From Thermoanaerobacter wiegelii Rt8.B1 (GTDB lineage Bacteria; Bacillota; Thermoanaerobacteria; Thermoanaerobacterales; Thermoanaerobacteraceae): a stretch of DNA of 64,000 nucleotides. The notes beneath the pieces are model-generated. The model was not told where the DNA came from. It did not search any database and saw only the letters and a list, made by a program, of their open reading frames with translations. This document shows positions 26,901-37,446 of this stretch, in pieces; the first letter of the stretch is position 1, and each line of letters starts with the position of its first letter. The position numbers and the translations under genes are program-made. The stretch covers positions 2,649,501 through 2,713,500 of the forward strand of contig NC_015958.1 of assembly GCF_000147695.2 (NCBI RefSeq). Direction: 5' to 3'.

Positions 26901-29631
26901 ATAGGTAGGCTAAAAACCTGTGCTAGTACTAAACAAAGCTTTTCATGTCTTGTTTCAATTCCTTATAGGTAGGCTAAAAACTTAAGCGTTGGTACAGTAT
27001 ATTCATACAATGTTATAAAGTTTCAATTTCTTATAGGTAGGCTAAAAACTGTATTACCTTCGAATCCTATTTTTACTGGTTTATCGTTTCAATTCCTTAT
27101 AGGTAGGCTAAAAACAAAAAAACAATCTTGGAGAGAATTTCTCCAGGATTGGTTTCAATTCCTTATAGGTAGGCTAAAAACGCATTAAGTCGCTTATACA
27201 ATCATCAATTGAACTATAGTTTCAATTCCTTATAGGTAGGCTAAAAACCATGGGGAGAAGTTTCAGCGCTTCTCGATAAAACTTGTTTCAATTCCTTATA
27301 GGTAGGCTAAAAACGGCGCTGCCTGTTTCTGCACCTGTGGCGCTGGTAGATGTTTCAATTCCTTATAGGTAGGCTAAAAACAATAGTGATAAAATATAAT
27401 CAACAAAGAAAAAAATGTTTCAATTCCTTATAGGTAGGCTAAAAACTCCCAACTTTCACACTCCGCCAGCTAACACTTAGATGGTTTCAATTCCTTATAG
27501 GTAGGCTAAAAACTTTAATTTGAAGTTTAGTCCTTCTTTAATTTGTTGTATGTTTCAATTCCTTATAGGTAGGCTAAAAACCTTTAAGTGCAATTTTTAA
27601 TGTAATATCTTTTTCTTTGTTTCAATTCCTTATAGGTAGGCTAAAAACGTACCACGTGTTGCCGTTATAAAAACATCTTTATATCGTTTCAATTCCTTAT
27701 AGGTAGGCTAAAAACTTATTTTTTTATCTTACATTACCAAAATTTTACAATAGGTTTCAATTCCTTATAGGTAGGCTAAAAACCAGTCGAATCAAAATAC
27801 CACACATAAGCACAAGGAGTTTCAATTCCTTATAGGTAGGCTAAAAACCAGCATAGAAAATCCACAAGAGAGGGAACCAGAAAGTTTCAATTCCTTATAG
27901 GTAGGCTAAAAACAATCTACAGGTTCATCCTTTTCATAGTATTTTTTTAGTTTCAATTCCTTATAGGTAGGCTAAAAACGGCCATACTGGACAGGTGGAG
28001 GGCAGAAGGTGGCATGTTTCAATTCCTTATAGGTAGGCTAAAAACGCAAACATTATGAACGCAAAAAACCCACAAAGTAAAGGTTTCAATTCCTTATAGG
28101 TAGGCTAAAAACGGTAAAATACCATTCTACATCGTTAATCTCTTTGCATGTTTCAATTCCTTATAGGTAGGCTAAAAACCTGTACTAATTATAATTGTAT
28201 ATACAATTCATAAAATGTTTCAATTCCTTATAGGTAGGCTAAAAACTTATAGCATACGCAAGAGAAAATTATTTTATACTCGTTTCAATTCCTTATAGGT
28301 AGGCTAAAAACCCTGCATTTTCGCCAACTACCCATCTATCTATATTTGCGTTTCAATTCCTTATAGGTAGGCTAAAAACTTGTCGTCAGATAAAACTGAC
28401 GACACACGACTCACGTTTCAATTCCTTATAGGTAGGCTAAAAACATGGCAAAAGCTTGACAGACAGACAGATAACACAATGTTTCAATTCCTTATAGGTA
28501 GGCTAAAAACTATGATTACCATAGTTAAACACTACTTTTTTAGGACGTTTCAATTCCTTATAGGTAGGCTAAAAACTTAAATATATTGTGTTGTCTTTAT
28601 CGTTAAAATCAATGTTTCAATTCCTTATAGGTAGGCTAAAAACTAATCACAATTGAAAGAAGAAAATAAAAAAATAAAAATGTTTCAATTCCTTATAGGT
28701 AGGCTAAAAACTGTTTCATCCATAGTACGCGGGCAGCTCCACATGTGTTTCAATTCCTTATAGGTAGGCTAAAAACCACAACGCAGAGAGCTGTCCGATG
28801 TTTTCCAAATTTGTTTCAATTCCTTATAGGTAGGCTAAAAACTATATTCGTTTTTGATGTTCCATATCATAGTGTTTAGTTTCAATTCCTTATAGGTAGG
28901 CTAAAAACGAGGAAAGCCGGTAACCGCCATATAGTGCTGGCACTGGTTTCAATTCCTTATAGGTAGGCTAAAAACAGTTTTATATACGATGAGAGTAAAT
29001 TAGTTTTATTGGTTTCAATTCCTTATAGGTAGGCTAAAAACTCTACAGGCAATGTAAAAGGCAGCAGTGAAGTTGGGTTTCAATTCCTTATAGGTAGGCT
29101 AAAAACAATAGAAACAGACAAAAAAGAACCCTCTCTAAAAGGTTTCAATTCCTTATAGGTAGGCTAAAAACTCGAAGGTGTTTTACGAAACTGGGTATCA
29201 CAAGGGAGTTTCAATTCCTTATAGGTAGGCTAAAAACGTACTGTTAAGGCTTTGTGTTGTGTTGTGACGTAAGGGTTTCAATTCCTTATAGGTAGGCTAA
29301 AAACTTTTTACAAAAAGGAGAAGGATTTTTTTGAAACATGTTTCAATTCCTTATAGGTAGGCTAAAAACCTTGAAGGCATCATGCTTGCAATAGCAAGTG
29401 GTTGTTTCAATTCCTTATAGGTAGGCTAAAAACGAGGAAGCGTTAAAATGGGGTAAGCAAATTAGAAAGGGTTTCAATTCCTTATAGGTAGGCTAAAAAC
29501 CAGAGAACACCAAACGGTTTTGAAATAGTTCACATGTTTCAATTCCTTATAGGTAGGCTAAAAACAACAAAATTGGATGATAATTAGACAGCTTAGTAGG
29601 TGTTTCAATTCCTTATAGGTAGGCTAAAAAC
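23911..29631 (-). CRISPR. Type I-B CRISPR array: 86 complete 30-bp repeats plus one half repeat
   Basis: Repeats begin GTTTCAATTCC and end GGCTAAAAAC on the plus strand. I counted 86 complete copies from 23965 to 29631, preceded by the right half repeat at 23911-23927, with spacers of about 34-38 bases. The only repeat variant seen is at 27020 (T for C at base 10). Read on the minus strand the repeat ends ATTGAAAC, the usual 8-base 5' handle of I-B crRNAs, so transcription runs leftward from the leader at about 29632-29757. A near-identical spacer occurs twice (26786-26821 and 27315-27351). The array lies between cas3 and the adaptation genes. Confidence 0.98.
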
Positions 29632-29757
29632 TTATTATAACATGCATAAATAGCACATTATACACCTTACAATTTTTTAATTTCTGTCAAGTATCTTGAC
29701 TTTATTATAACATATTGTCCAATAAAATCAATTACTTTATGAAAATCAGAAAAATAA
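29632..29757 (-). promoter_or_regulatory. CRISPR leader
   Basis: AT-rich sequence between the youngest repeat and the cas3 terminator. TTATTATAACAT occurs twice (29632-29643, directly at the repeat, and 29702-29713). The 15-base palindrome GTCAAGTATCTTGAC lies at 29686-29700. The placement agrees with the repeat orientation and with the degenerate repeat at the far end. Confidence 0.8.
29704..29731 (-). promoter_or_regulatory. Probable pre-crRNA promoter
   Basis: On the minus strand -35 TTGATT (29731-29726) and -10 TATAAT (29709-29704) are spaced 16 bases. The start would fall near 29697, inside the palindrome 29686-29700, and the transcript would reach the first repeat about 65 bases later. 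Confidence 0.6.
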
Positions 29758-29809
29758 AAATGTCGTCGATCTCCAGGCGTTTTTGCACTATTGGACATCG
29801 ACGACATTT
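29747..29809 (-). terminator. Terminator between cas3 and the CRISPR leader
   Basis: A 13-bp perfect stem AAATGTCGTCGAT (29758-29770) with ATCGACGACATTT (29797-29809) starts three bases after the cas3 stop. On the minus strand it is followed by TTTTATTTTTC. It separates the effector operon from the array transcript. Confidence 0.8.
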
Positions 29810-29811
29810 AT

Positions 29812-32148
29812 TTAAAATATCATATATTTATCATCTATATCTCTTTTAAATCCTGTTTTAAAATCATATATGTCCTTTATACCTTCTTTAGGTAAGTAAG
29901 GAATACCTTTATCCAGTTGAAAATTATTAATATATTTTTTGGGAAGAGAAAGTATATAATCTTTTATATTTTTCTGAATTTCTAAATATGCCTCTCTTCT
30001 AGCATTAAAATCCTTAATATTTGACAGTTTTAAATATTTTTTAAAAATGTCTTCTGCTACATCGTCATATATAAAGAAAGCTTCAAAATACCCTGGATTG
30101 TTTTCTATTAAAGAAAAACTATCTATGGCATATTCTCCTTCTGAAAAATCTAAGTTTTCAATTGACTTTATAAACTCACGTGAAACTTGTGAAGATTTGT
30201 TTTGCATCACCATGCTAAAATATTCGTTTATTAATTGAAAATATTTTTCTTCCATAATTGTATCATATCTTTTTAGTATATTTTCTGAAATATTCATTAA
30301 TGTATTTCCATAAACATATTTGCCAAACAGGTTTTCTTCTTCATCAATCATCTTATAAACATACACATCTCCAATCTCTTTTTTACCATTCCTATTACAT
30401 CTTCCCGCTGACTGAATAATTGAATCAATAGGTCCTAAATCTCTTATAACAACATCAAAATCAAAGTCAACTCCTGCTTCAACTACCTGTGTTGAAACAA
30501 GTATTATTTTTTCTTCTTTCTCTAATTTCTCCTTTATTTTATTTATTCTTTCCCGTCGATGTAAAGGAAGTATATTAGTCGATAAATAAAATATTTCCCT
30601 GTTAAGACCTAATTCTACTAACCTCTTATAAATTTCTAAGGACTGCATAATTGTATTGCAGACTATCAAGTAGGATTTATCTTCTAAGTTTTCTTTGAAT
30701 TTTTCTATAAAAGATTCTATTGTTAATTTTTCCATTTGAGGCATTAACCTTGTTCTTTTAAATATACTAAAATATTTTTCATTATTATCAAGTAATTCAA
30801 CTGCATCATTTAAAATCATCGGTTTAGTAGCTGTCATTATTATTATTCTTAAATCTAAGTATTCAGAAGCCTTATTTAAAATATAATCTACTAACTGGAA
30901 ATACTTTATATTGATAGCCTGAATTTCATCAAGTATTATAATCGAACCTTTTAAAGCATTAAATTTTTTCAACATTCTATTTCTTGCTCCTACAAGAGTT
31001 TCCAAAAGTTGTACAAAAGTTGTAATAATTATTCCGCTCTGCCAATTTTCTATTAACAATTCCGCTTCAGTTTTTTTATAGTCTCTGTATTCACTTTCAT
31101 ATTCTATCATTGCTAGATTATGATGCTTTATTATATATCTACTACTATTTCCCTTAAACTTGTCGAGTTTTTCCAAGAGTTCAAACAGAACACCATAGTT
31201 TTGTTCTATAATTGAGGTAAAGGGTAATGAATAAATTATTTTTCGATTACCTCCTAATAATTCTTTCAATTTTAAAGCCGCAAAAAAACCTGTAACTGTT
31301 TTTCCTGTACCTGTAGGAGCAGTGATAGAAAATATTTTTGATTTATTATAATTTTTCTCTAGATTCTCTATAACAACTTTAAATATCTCTGTTCTTATTT
31401 TATCTATGTCCTTTTCAGAGATTTCAAATTGGTTTTCTCTAATTTTATTCAACGTTTTGTAATCTACATATAACTCTTCTGGTAAATATGTATTCGATGC
31501 ACTTATTTTATCAGCTGAAATTAATGCGGAATAAAGCATTTGATGTATAAAATAATTTTCATCTGATTTTAGCCTCCTAATGGATAAGGCTTCCAATTTT
31601 TTAAGAATAGCTAACGTATCTTTTATAACATTTTCTTCCTCAACAAACTGTTTGAATTCTTTTGCTAAACCTAGTCTCTCAAAATCAGGTATTATGAAAG
31701 ATAAATTTTGTCTCATGTCTTTTAGTTGTTTATAAGAAATATCTATTTTTTCTGATACATTTAAAGGGAAATCTTTTCTTGAAACATCCTTAAATTTACT
31801 TGGAAGATTGACTGAAAAACTTTCTAAATTTCCATGGTGATGAAGTATGGTATTATAAACGATAAGGGGAAGAATGTTCTCTTCCCCATAATATTGAATT
31901 GCAACATATCCCCCAAATACTGCAGAAATAAAGCTGTGATTTGACAAGGAAGTTTTCTTTTTAGTTTTTAAATATTCTTGAAAATAAGATGTATATTTCC
32001 CAAAATCGTGGCATAATGCTATAATCTCATATGCTTTTTTATATTCTTCAGGTATTTGATTAATTGATAGATTTTTTACTTCTATCAAGTGCTCATATAA
32101 CAGTTTCTCATATTTCATCTCTTCATCATAGTGAGAATAGTATTTCAT
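29812..32148 (-). CDS. cas3: CRISPR nuclease-helicase Cas3 (HD and DExD/H fused)
   Basis: 778-aa effector that unwinds and degrades target DNA after Cascade binding. The N-terminal HD nuclease has His47-Asp48 in CHDFGKYTSYF and His71. The helicase has motif I ITAPTGTGKTVTGF, motif II LDEIQAI, motif III MTATKP and motif VI SAGRCNRNG. This is the Cas3''-Cas3' order usual in I-B. It follows cas5 by 14 bases and is the last gene of the effector operon. I see no disruption in it. Confidence 0.96.
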   Translation of the reverse strand: MKYYSHYDEEMKYEKLLYEHLIEVKNLSINQIPEEYKKAYEIIALCHDFGKYTSYFQEYLKTKKKTSLSNHSFISAVFGGYVAIQYYGEENILPLIVYNTILHHHGNLESFSVNLPSKFKDVSRKDFPLNVSEKIDISYKQLKDMRQNLSFIIPDFERLGLAKEFKQFVEEENVIKDTLAILKKLEALSIRRLKSDENYFIHQMLYSALISADKISASNTYLPEELYVDYKTLNKIRENQFEISEKDIDKIRTEIFKVVIENLEKNYNKSKIFSITAPTGTGKTVTGFFAALKLKELLGGNRKIIYSLPFTSIIEQNYGVLFELLEKLDKFKGNSSRYIIKHHNLAMIEYESEYRDYKKTEAELLIENWQSGIIITTFVQLLETLVGARNRMLKKFNALKGSIIILDEIQAINIKYFQLVDYILNKASEYLDLRIIIMTATKPMILNDAVELLDNNEKYFSIFKRTRLMPQMEKLTIESFIEKFKENLEDKSYLIVCNTIMQSLEIYKRLVELGLNREIFYLSTNILPLHRRERINKIKEKLEKEEKIILVSTQVVEAGVDFDFDVVIRDLGPIDSIIQSAGRCNRNGKKEIGDVYVYKMIDEEENLFGKYVYGNTLMNISENILKRYDTIMEEKYFQLINEYFSMVMQNKSSQVSREFIKSIENLDFSEGEYAIDSFSLIENNPGYFEAFFIYDDVAEDIFKKYLKLSNIKDFNARREAYLEIQKNIKDYILSLPKKYINNFQLDKGIPYLPKEGIKDIYDFKTGFKRDIDDKYMIF

Positions 32149-32162
32149 AATACACCACCTTC

Positions 32163-32873
32163 TTACATAAACACTATATTCTCACCGTTTGAAAGTTTGA
32201 TAAATTCCCCGTTAACTTTCACTCGAATTGGATGTCCTACATCCTCATACACATATGTAGTTACTTCTTTTATTGTTCTATCTATCCCAAAATCCCTCGG
32301 CATTCTCTCTTTAAGTAAATATCCTTTCATATTTTTGATATCTATTTCTTTAATTTTGTCACTTGGCATAACACTATAAATATCTTGAAAATCTTCACTT
32401 GTTGCCCAATCCCAAGTTACTTCCTCAACATAATCTATATAGCAACTAAAAGGCGCACTTCCAAAGTAGAGCGGAAAAACAGGAGCCTTTTTGAAGAGTC
32501 GCTCTTTTATTTCTCTAAAAATATTTTCATCTTTATGTATAATATAGAATCTGTAACGTATTTTACTATCACTAATCAATAATTCAAAAGGTATTTGCGT
32601 ATGCTGTTTAGGAAAATGTAGTTCTCCAAGAGTAGTTGCTTTGATATAATTAACAGATTGCATTATTTTCTTTGTTTTGCTCATCTTTCTAACAGCTACA
32701 TACAAATTTTCTGCATTTAATTTTTCATAATAAGTATCTCTTTCATAACCTAACAAAGCAGCTATCATTCCTTCTACTGTAGTCCTGGGTGGAACAGAAT
32801 AAGTTAAAGAAGATGAATTTGTATAAAATTTCCTGAAATGAGCAAATTTACCCCATAAATCGAATATGACCAT
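32163..32873 (-). CDS. cas5: Cascade subunit Cas5 (subtype I-B)
   Basis: 236-aa RAMP protein capping the 5' handle of the crRNA. It begins VIFDLWGKFAHFRKFYTNSSS with the family pattern SLTYSVPPRTTVEGMIAALLG. The 236-aa length is normal for Cas5b. It lies between cas7 (14 bases) and cas3 (14 bases) in the operon. Confidence 0.94.
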   Translation of the reverse strand: MVIFDLWGKFAHFRKFYTNSSSLTYSVPPRTTVEGMIAALLGYERDTYYEKLNAENLYVAVRKMSKTKKIMQSVNYIKATTLGELHFPKQHTQIPFELLISDSKIRYRFYIIHKDENIFREIKERLFKKAPVFPLYFGSAPFSCYIDYVEEVTWDWATSEDFQDIYSVMPSDKIKEIDIKNMKGYLLKERMPRDFGIDRTIKEVTTYVYEDVGHPIRVKVNGEFIKLSNGENIVFM

Positions 32874-32887
32874 TGGAAGTCACCATC

Positions 32888-33769
32888 CTAATCTACCTTT
32901 TTTAGTGGTAACTCTTTAAATGCCTCCTCAAAAGTAACTTTCTCGCCATTAATGTTTAATTCTAACCTTTCATCAACAAAATAATAAACATTTTTTATTT
33001 TATTTTTATTCTCATTAAGTAAATTAACTAATTTGACCATTTCTAACGAGCATTCATTAATATCTCTTATACTATCTGTAGTTGTTTTTAACTCAATATA
33101 ATCCCTAAAATCACCTAAGATTGTCTCCTTATCAACATATTCCACTCTCATATAAATCCTTGGGTACTGACCTATTTTACTTCTTGTTACTAAGTTTGGT
33201 ATCGCATGTTTTAAAGCTTCATCTAGTAGATAAAGGTCATCTTCTTTAAGTTTTGTTTTTTCTGCTCTATGACCACTTACAACCCCTGAAAAAGCTATTA
33301 ATGAGTATTTAACTCTAAAGTCTTTTCCTATTGTACCTTGGGCAAATGTTTCACTAGATGAAAAATGGGAAGTTATACTTGCTTCTAAAAGCTCAACTTT
33401 ATTTAGTGAATAGCCCCAATTAAACTGGATAGGTCCTATAAAAGTCTTAGTGTCTTTTTGCACTGTCATAGTTGCACCAAACATTCTCACATCAATCCAA
33501 TTTTCCAAAATCCATTCATTTGATGAATCTTCCAGGTCTTTTACTCTTTTATCTGCTGTAACGGGCTTGTCATCCACTAATCGTACAAATATGTCATATC
33601 CTTTTAACATCAAATAATCTCTTATATATCTTTTAAGTCTTAAATCGGAAACTAAATTAATTTCTCTTTCATAATCCATTCTAGGTCTATTTTCCTCATC
33701 AGGATCCCCATTAGGATTGGTAAGTTTTGCGTCATAAATATATAAAATTTCATTATTATTCACTGACAT
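32888..33769 (-). CDS. cas7: Cascade backbone subunit Cas7 (Csh2-type)
   Basis: 293-aa RAMP protein forming the filament along the crRNA. The N-terminus YIYDAKLTNPNGDPDEENRP and VDVRMFGATM-like WIDVRMFGATMTVQ are typical of Csh2 in I-B systems. I start at ATG 33769, inside the end of cas8b, because AAGGAGGTTGG lies about 8 bases upstream. The 14-base overlap indicates translational coupling to cas8b. Confidence 0.95.
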   Translation of the reverse strand: MSVNNNEILYIYDAKLTNPNGDPDEENRPRMDYEREINLVSDLRLKRYIRDYLMLKGYDIFVRLVDDKPVTADKRVKDLEDSSNEWILENWIDVRMFGATMTVQKDTKTFIGPIQFNWGYSLNKVELLEASITSHFSSSETFAQGTIGKDFRVKYSLIAFSGVVSGHRAEKTKLKEDDLYLLDEALKHAIPNLVTRSKIGQYPRIYMRVEYVDKETILGDFRDYIELKTTTDSIRDINECSLEMVKLVNLLNENKNKIKNVYYFVDERLELNINGEKVTFEEAFKELPLKKVD

Positions 33770-35736
33770 TTGAACCAACCTCCTTCTTTTCTTTTAAAAT
33801 AGGTATTGCAGTCGCATAAGAATATCCTGAAAGTACATAAAATAGGCTTTCATCCTTATTAAGCTTCCAATTTCTGATGTTTGAATCTATTAATCTTTTC
33901 ATGTCATAAAAAGTTACCTCGTTGTAGTGTAATATTTTTTCTTGATTTAATTTGTTAAAAACATCCTTTGTAAGTCTAATAATCTTTTGTTTATCCAAAC
34001 CATTGAAATTAATTTTATTAAGTATAGGCTTATTCGGCGTACCTTCGTCTTGAATACCTTTTTGCGCCTTTTTGTACTGTACATTTCCAATTTGTCCTAT
34101 CAAATAGCCCAATAAAAACATTGCTGTCTCTTGTTCATTATAATTCATGTTACTAATAAAGGTTTTTATATTTTCATCAATTTTTAATTGAGATACATCC
34201 AATCTTTCTCCCTCCTTTAAACAACCCATATATTCTAAAAATTTAACGTACATACTTGCTTCTAAAAGATAAAATTCTATGTATCTTTTTTCTGGAATTA
34301 TATTGTAACCGCCTTTTTTAAACTTGATTATTCTTACTCCATCTACTAAATTATTTATTATGTGCTTTTTACTAAGGTTCTTACCTGTAAGTATAGCATC
34401 ATATATTTCAAGTATATCTCTATACTTGACCGCTTTTCCATCTTTAATTCTTATCGGGTTAATATAATATACTGTACTTAATGTAATTGTCCCTTTGTAT
34501 TTTTCACCTAAAATTTCCTTGACATCTTTATTGGCATTTTCTAAAGCTATTCTCACTCTTTCAAAAATTGAAGGGTCTACATCTTTTATAAGTCTTAAAA
34601 TTTTTGTAGCTTGGCTATCAATCTCATAGAAGATAAAATTTAAAAGAAAATAGCTCTTTTCATTCGTAAGGTCTAAAGATGTTCCTATTTCTTCTCTTAA
34701 TCTCTCAATGCCTTCATAAGATTTCACTGTATTAAATGAATCTATTATTTTGTCAGTAGCAATCTCTAAATCATACTTACTAATCGGTTTGCCGTGAATA
34801 AACTGCGGAATTATAAGTACATCAAATGCTGTAAGTTTAGTTGACAATTTATTTGAAATGTAATTTTCTCCTGCTTGATATTTTGAAAAACATTCAGAAC
34901 ACATCTGCATATTTTTATAATAATTGTTTTTTGATAAGCTACTTGCAAAGATAATTTGATTCGTAGTAAAAAATTTAAATTTCACTTTTGAGGAATCAAA
35001 AGCAATTGCATCTTGACTACCACATATACTACAAACCCCTCTGCTAATCCCAGCTTTCTTAGTTTTTTGTGTTTTTGGTTTTTTTGATTCTATTACGGCG
35101 TCTACGTATTCTTTGTAACTTGATAGAGGTTTCCCCTCAATAAAAACAGTATATAAACCGATTTCTTCTGGTTCTATATTTTTTCTTTTTTAAATACCCC
35201 TCAAAATATTTGCTTACTTTCTTTCTGAATTTTTTTCCAATTTCGTTAGGAGACAAGTTTTCATTCTTTTTATCTTCTTTTATTTCTTTGAATAAATCTT
35301 GTACTGATTTCTCCTTATAACCTGATTTACTTAAATCCAACACATAACGGTATTTGGGTTCTAACTCTTCTATAGATACATAAAACTTTTCAAAAATATC
35401 TTTTAGTTTTTTATTTAACTCTTCACCAAAATCCATTTTTGTCAAATTGTAAATTGTTTCCGTCAAAATATAATCACTTGAAGTACTTGAAGCGTACCAT
35501 AATGGACTATTGCCAAGTATCTTCCCTACATATAAATATTTGAATACAGTACCCTCATCCATTTCTTCGTTGACATCTATTTCTAATTTGTTTTCTTCTG
35601 GTAGAAAATTGAATTTTAAAACATGCAGTGCATTCTCACCTTTTTTATAAGGAAGTTCGACTATAATGTTCTTTACAGGGTCATTTTCTCTTACTATATC
35701 TCCTATTTGAACTATTCCCTCAATAATTTTTATCAC
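33756..35736 (-). pseudogene. cas8b: Cascade large subunit Cas8b (Csh1-type), frameshifted
   Basis: Two adjacent frames together encode one Cas8b/Csh1 of about 655 aa. The first runs 35736-35137, the second from about 35190 to 33756. The break is at the T-run 35179-35184: six A residues on the coding strand, where five would read through as KKKNIEPEEIGLYTVF. The joined protein holds the zinc motif CSICG ... CSECF near the middle, typical of Csh1. Cas8b recognises the PAM and holds Cascade together. If the frameshift is real, interference would be lost unless slippage repairs it. The start is a GTG with a closely spaced GGGGG, so the original start may have been altered by the IS insertion upstream. 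Confidence 0.88.
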
Positions 35737-35756
35737 CCCCTATTACTTTAGATGAA

Positions 35757-37403
35757 TAGACTTGTGCAAAATTCAAAAGCCTTCATTTAAGCCATTCCAC
35801 AGACATGCTTTTTTTCTATCACTCTTGAATTTTTTATCTTTTATGTAGGATTTCCCCTCCCATTTGTCGAATTATTATATATACCGCATGAAAATATTTT
35901 TTAAGGAGGGGGAAATCCTACATGTACCAGCTTCAATTACTTTTAAATATACCTGAACTCTTTACTTCTCTATCTAAAATTGATTTCTATTCTTCTATGT
36001 CTAAAAATCTAGACTTGTCTTCAATACCTGAATTCCCTTCCTCTAGTCCTGGCCGTAAGGGTTATTCTCATCATGCAATGTTTAGAGCTTTTATTGTTAT
36101 TAAGCTTTAAGATTCGGTACAATTTCTGACCTTTTAGATTATCTCCGCAATAATCTTATCATTGCTCATCTTTGTGGCTTTAACATCCTTAAACCTCTTC
36201 CTTCTTATTGGACTTTCCGCCGTTTTATTAATGAGTTCTCTCATGATTATTTGACCTCTATCTTTCAAAATCAAGTCAATATCCTCAAAAATATGGGCAT
36301 TATCTCTGGTGAGTTTATTTCCATGGACTCTACCCCTATTAAAGCTAACACTAAGTTAAATAACCCTAAGTCTTTTTCTAAAAATAAATTCTCTAAAGAT
36401 AATCAGCCTAAGTCTGATAAGGATTGTAAATTAGGCGTTTATTCTGCTTCTAATGATTCTTCTAATAAACGTTATAAGTTTTATTGGGGCTATAAAAATC
36501 ATATTATTGTTGATGCTATCTCTGGATTACCTATCGCTGAAACTACTACTCCCGCTGATGTCCCTGATTTTGAAGTTGCTTTGTCTTTACTTGAAAAGAC
36601 TAATAAGTGGTTTAACCTTAAGTATGTTAATTTTATTGCCGATAAGGGGTATGATGTTAAGAGAGTTTATAATTTTGTTAGAGATACTCTCCATGGTCAT
36701 TGTTTTATTCCTCTTAACAAGCGTAATTCTAAAAGTCCCCCACTGACTGATGATGGTTATATGGTTTGTGAAGCAGGTATTAAAATGCTCAAAGACGGCA
36801 AGCAGTATTTTGATGGTTTTATTAAGCAAAAATTTGTTTGCAAGTTCTGTAATTCTAAAGATGACTCTGCCTGCCCTATAAAGCATCCTAAATATTTTAA
36901 TGGCAAAAAGCATAGAGGCTGTACTAAGTATGCTATTATATCTTCTGATTATAGGTCTTCTATTAATAGAGACTCCCTATATTTTAAGGCTGTCTATAGA
37001 CTAAGAGTAGAATCAGAAAGATATAATTCTCGATTTAAAGCTCTAGATTTTGAAAAGGCTTATGTTAGAAATATTAATTCTGTCAGCAACCTTAATACTT
37101 TTGGCCATATTACTTTGCTTACTGTCGCTATTGTAGCTATTAAACTGGGTAAATTTGATGAGTTTAAGTCTCTTGTTGCTTTAATGCAATCGGCTTAACT
37201 TTTGCTGAATTTAGTTCATGCCACTTTTTAACATTTGACTTCTACAGGATATTTATGCCCTTTTTTAGCTCCTCTTTTTGTCTTTTCTTTTCCCTTATCC
37301 CTTACTTTATGTTTGATTGTCAGTCTTGATTACTATATATTGTATGTTATACATATTCTGGCTTTTGGTCGTAACTATTTTAATTAATTTTGCACATCCC
37401 TAT
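35757..37403 (+). mobile_element. IS4/IS5-superfamily element between cas6 and cas8b
   Basis: The 1647-bp element is flanked by a 10-bp direct repeat TTTAGATGAA (35747-35756 and 37404-37413). Its ends share an imperfect inverted repeat, TAGACTTGTGCAAAATT on the left and TAGGGATGTGCAAAATT on the complement of the right end. It carries one DDE transposase gene, now frameshifted. It splits the cas operon between cas6 and cas8b and lies opposite to the direction of cas transcription. Confidence 0.9.
35922..37198 (+). pseudogene. DDE transposase of the IS4-like element, frameshifted
   Basis: The first frame (35922-36110) gives MYQLQLLLNIPELFTSLSKI through FRAFIVIKL and stops. The second frame, open from just after the break, reads RFGTISDLLDYL and continues to 37198. 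One base is missing near 36103-36110. The catalytic parts are in the second frame: ISMDSTPIKA (Asp), FIADKGYDVKRVY (Asp) and YRLRVESERYNSRFKA (Glu), with a Cys-rich insertion CKFCNSKDDSACPIKH. The whole protein would be about 425 aa. The element is probably immobile by itself. Confidence 0.88.
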
Positions 37404-37446
37404 TTAGATGAACAAAATATATTTTACTTCCCTTACCTCCTTTCTT

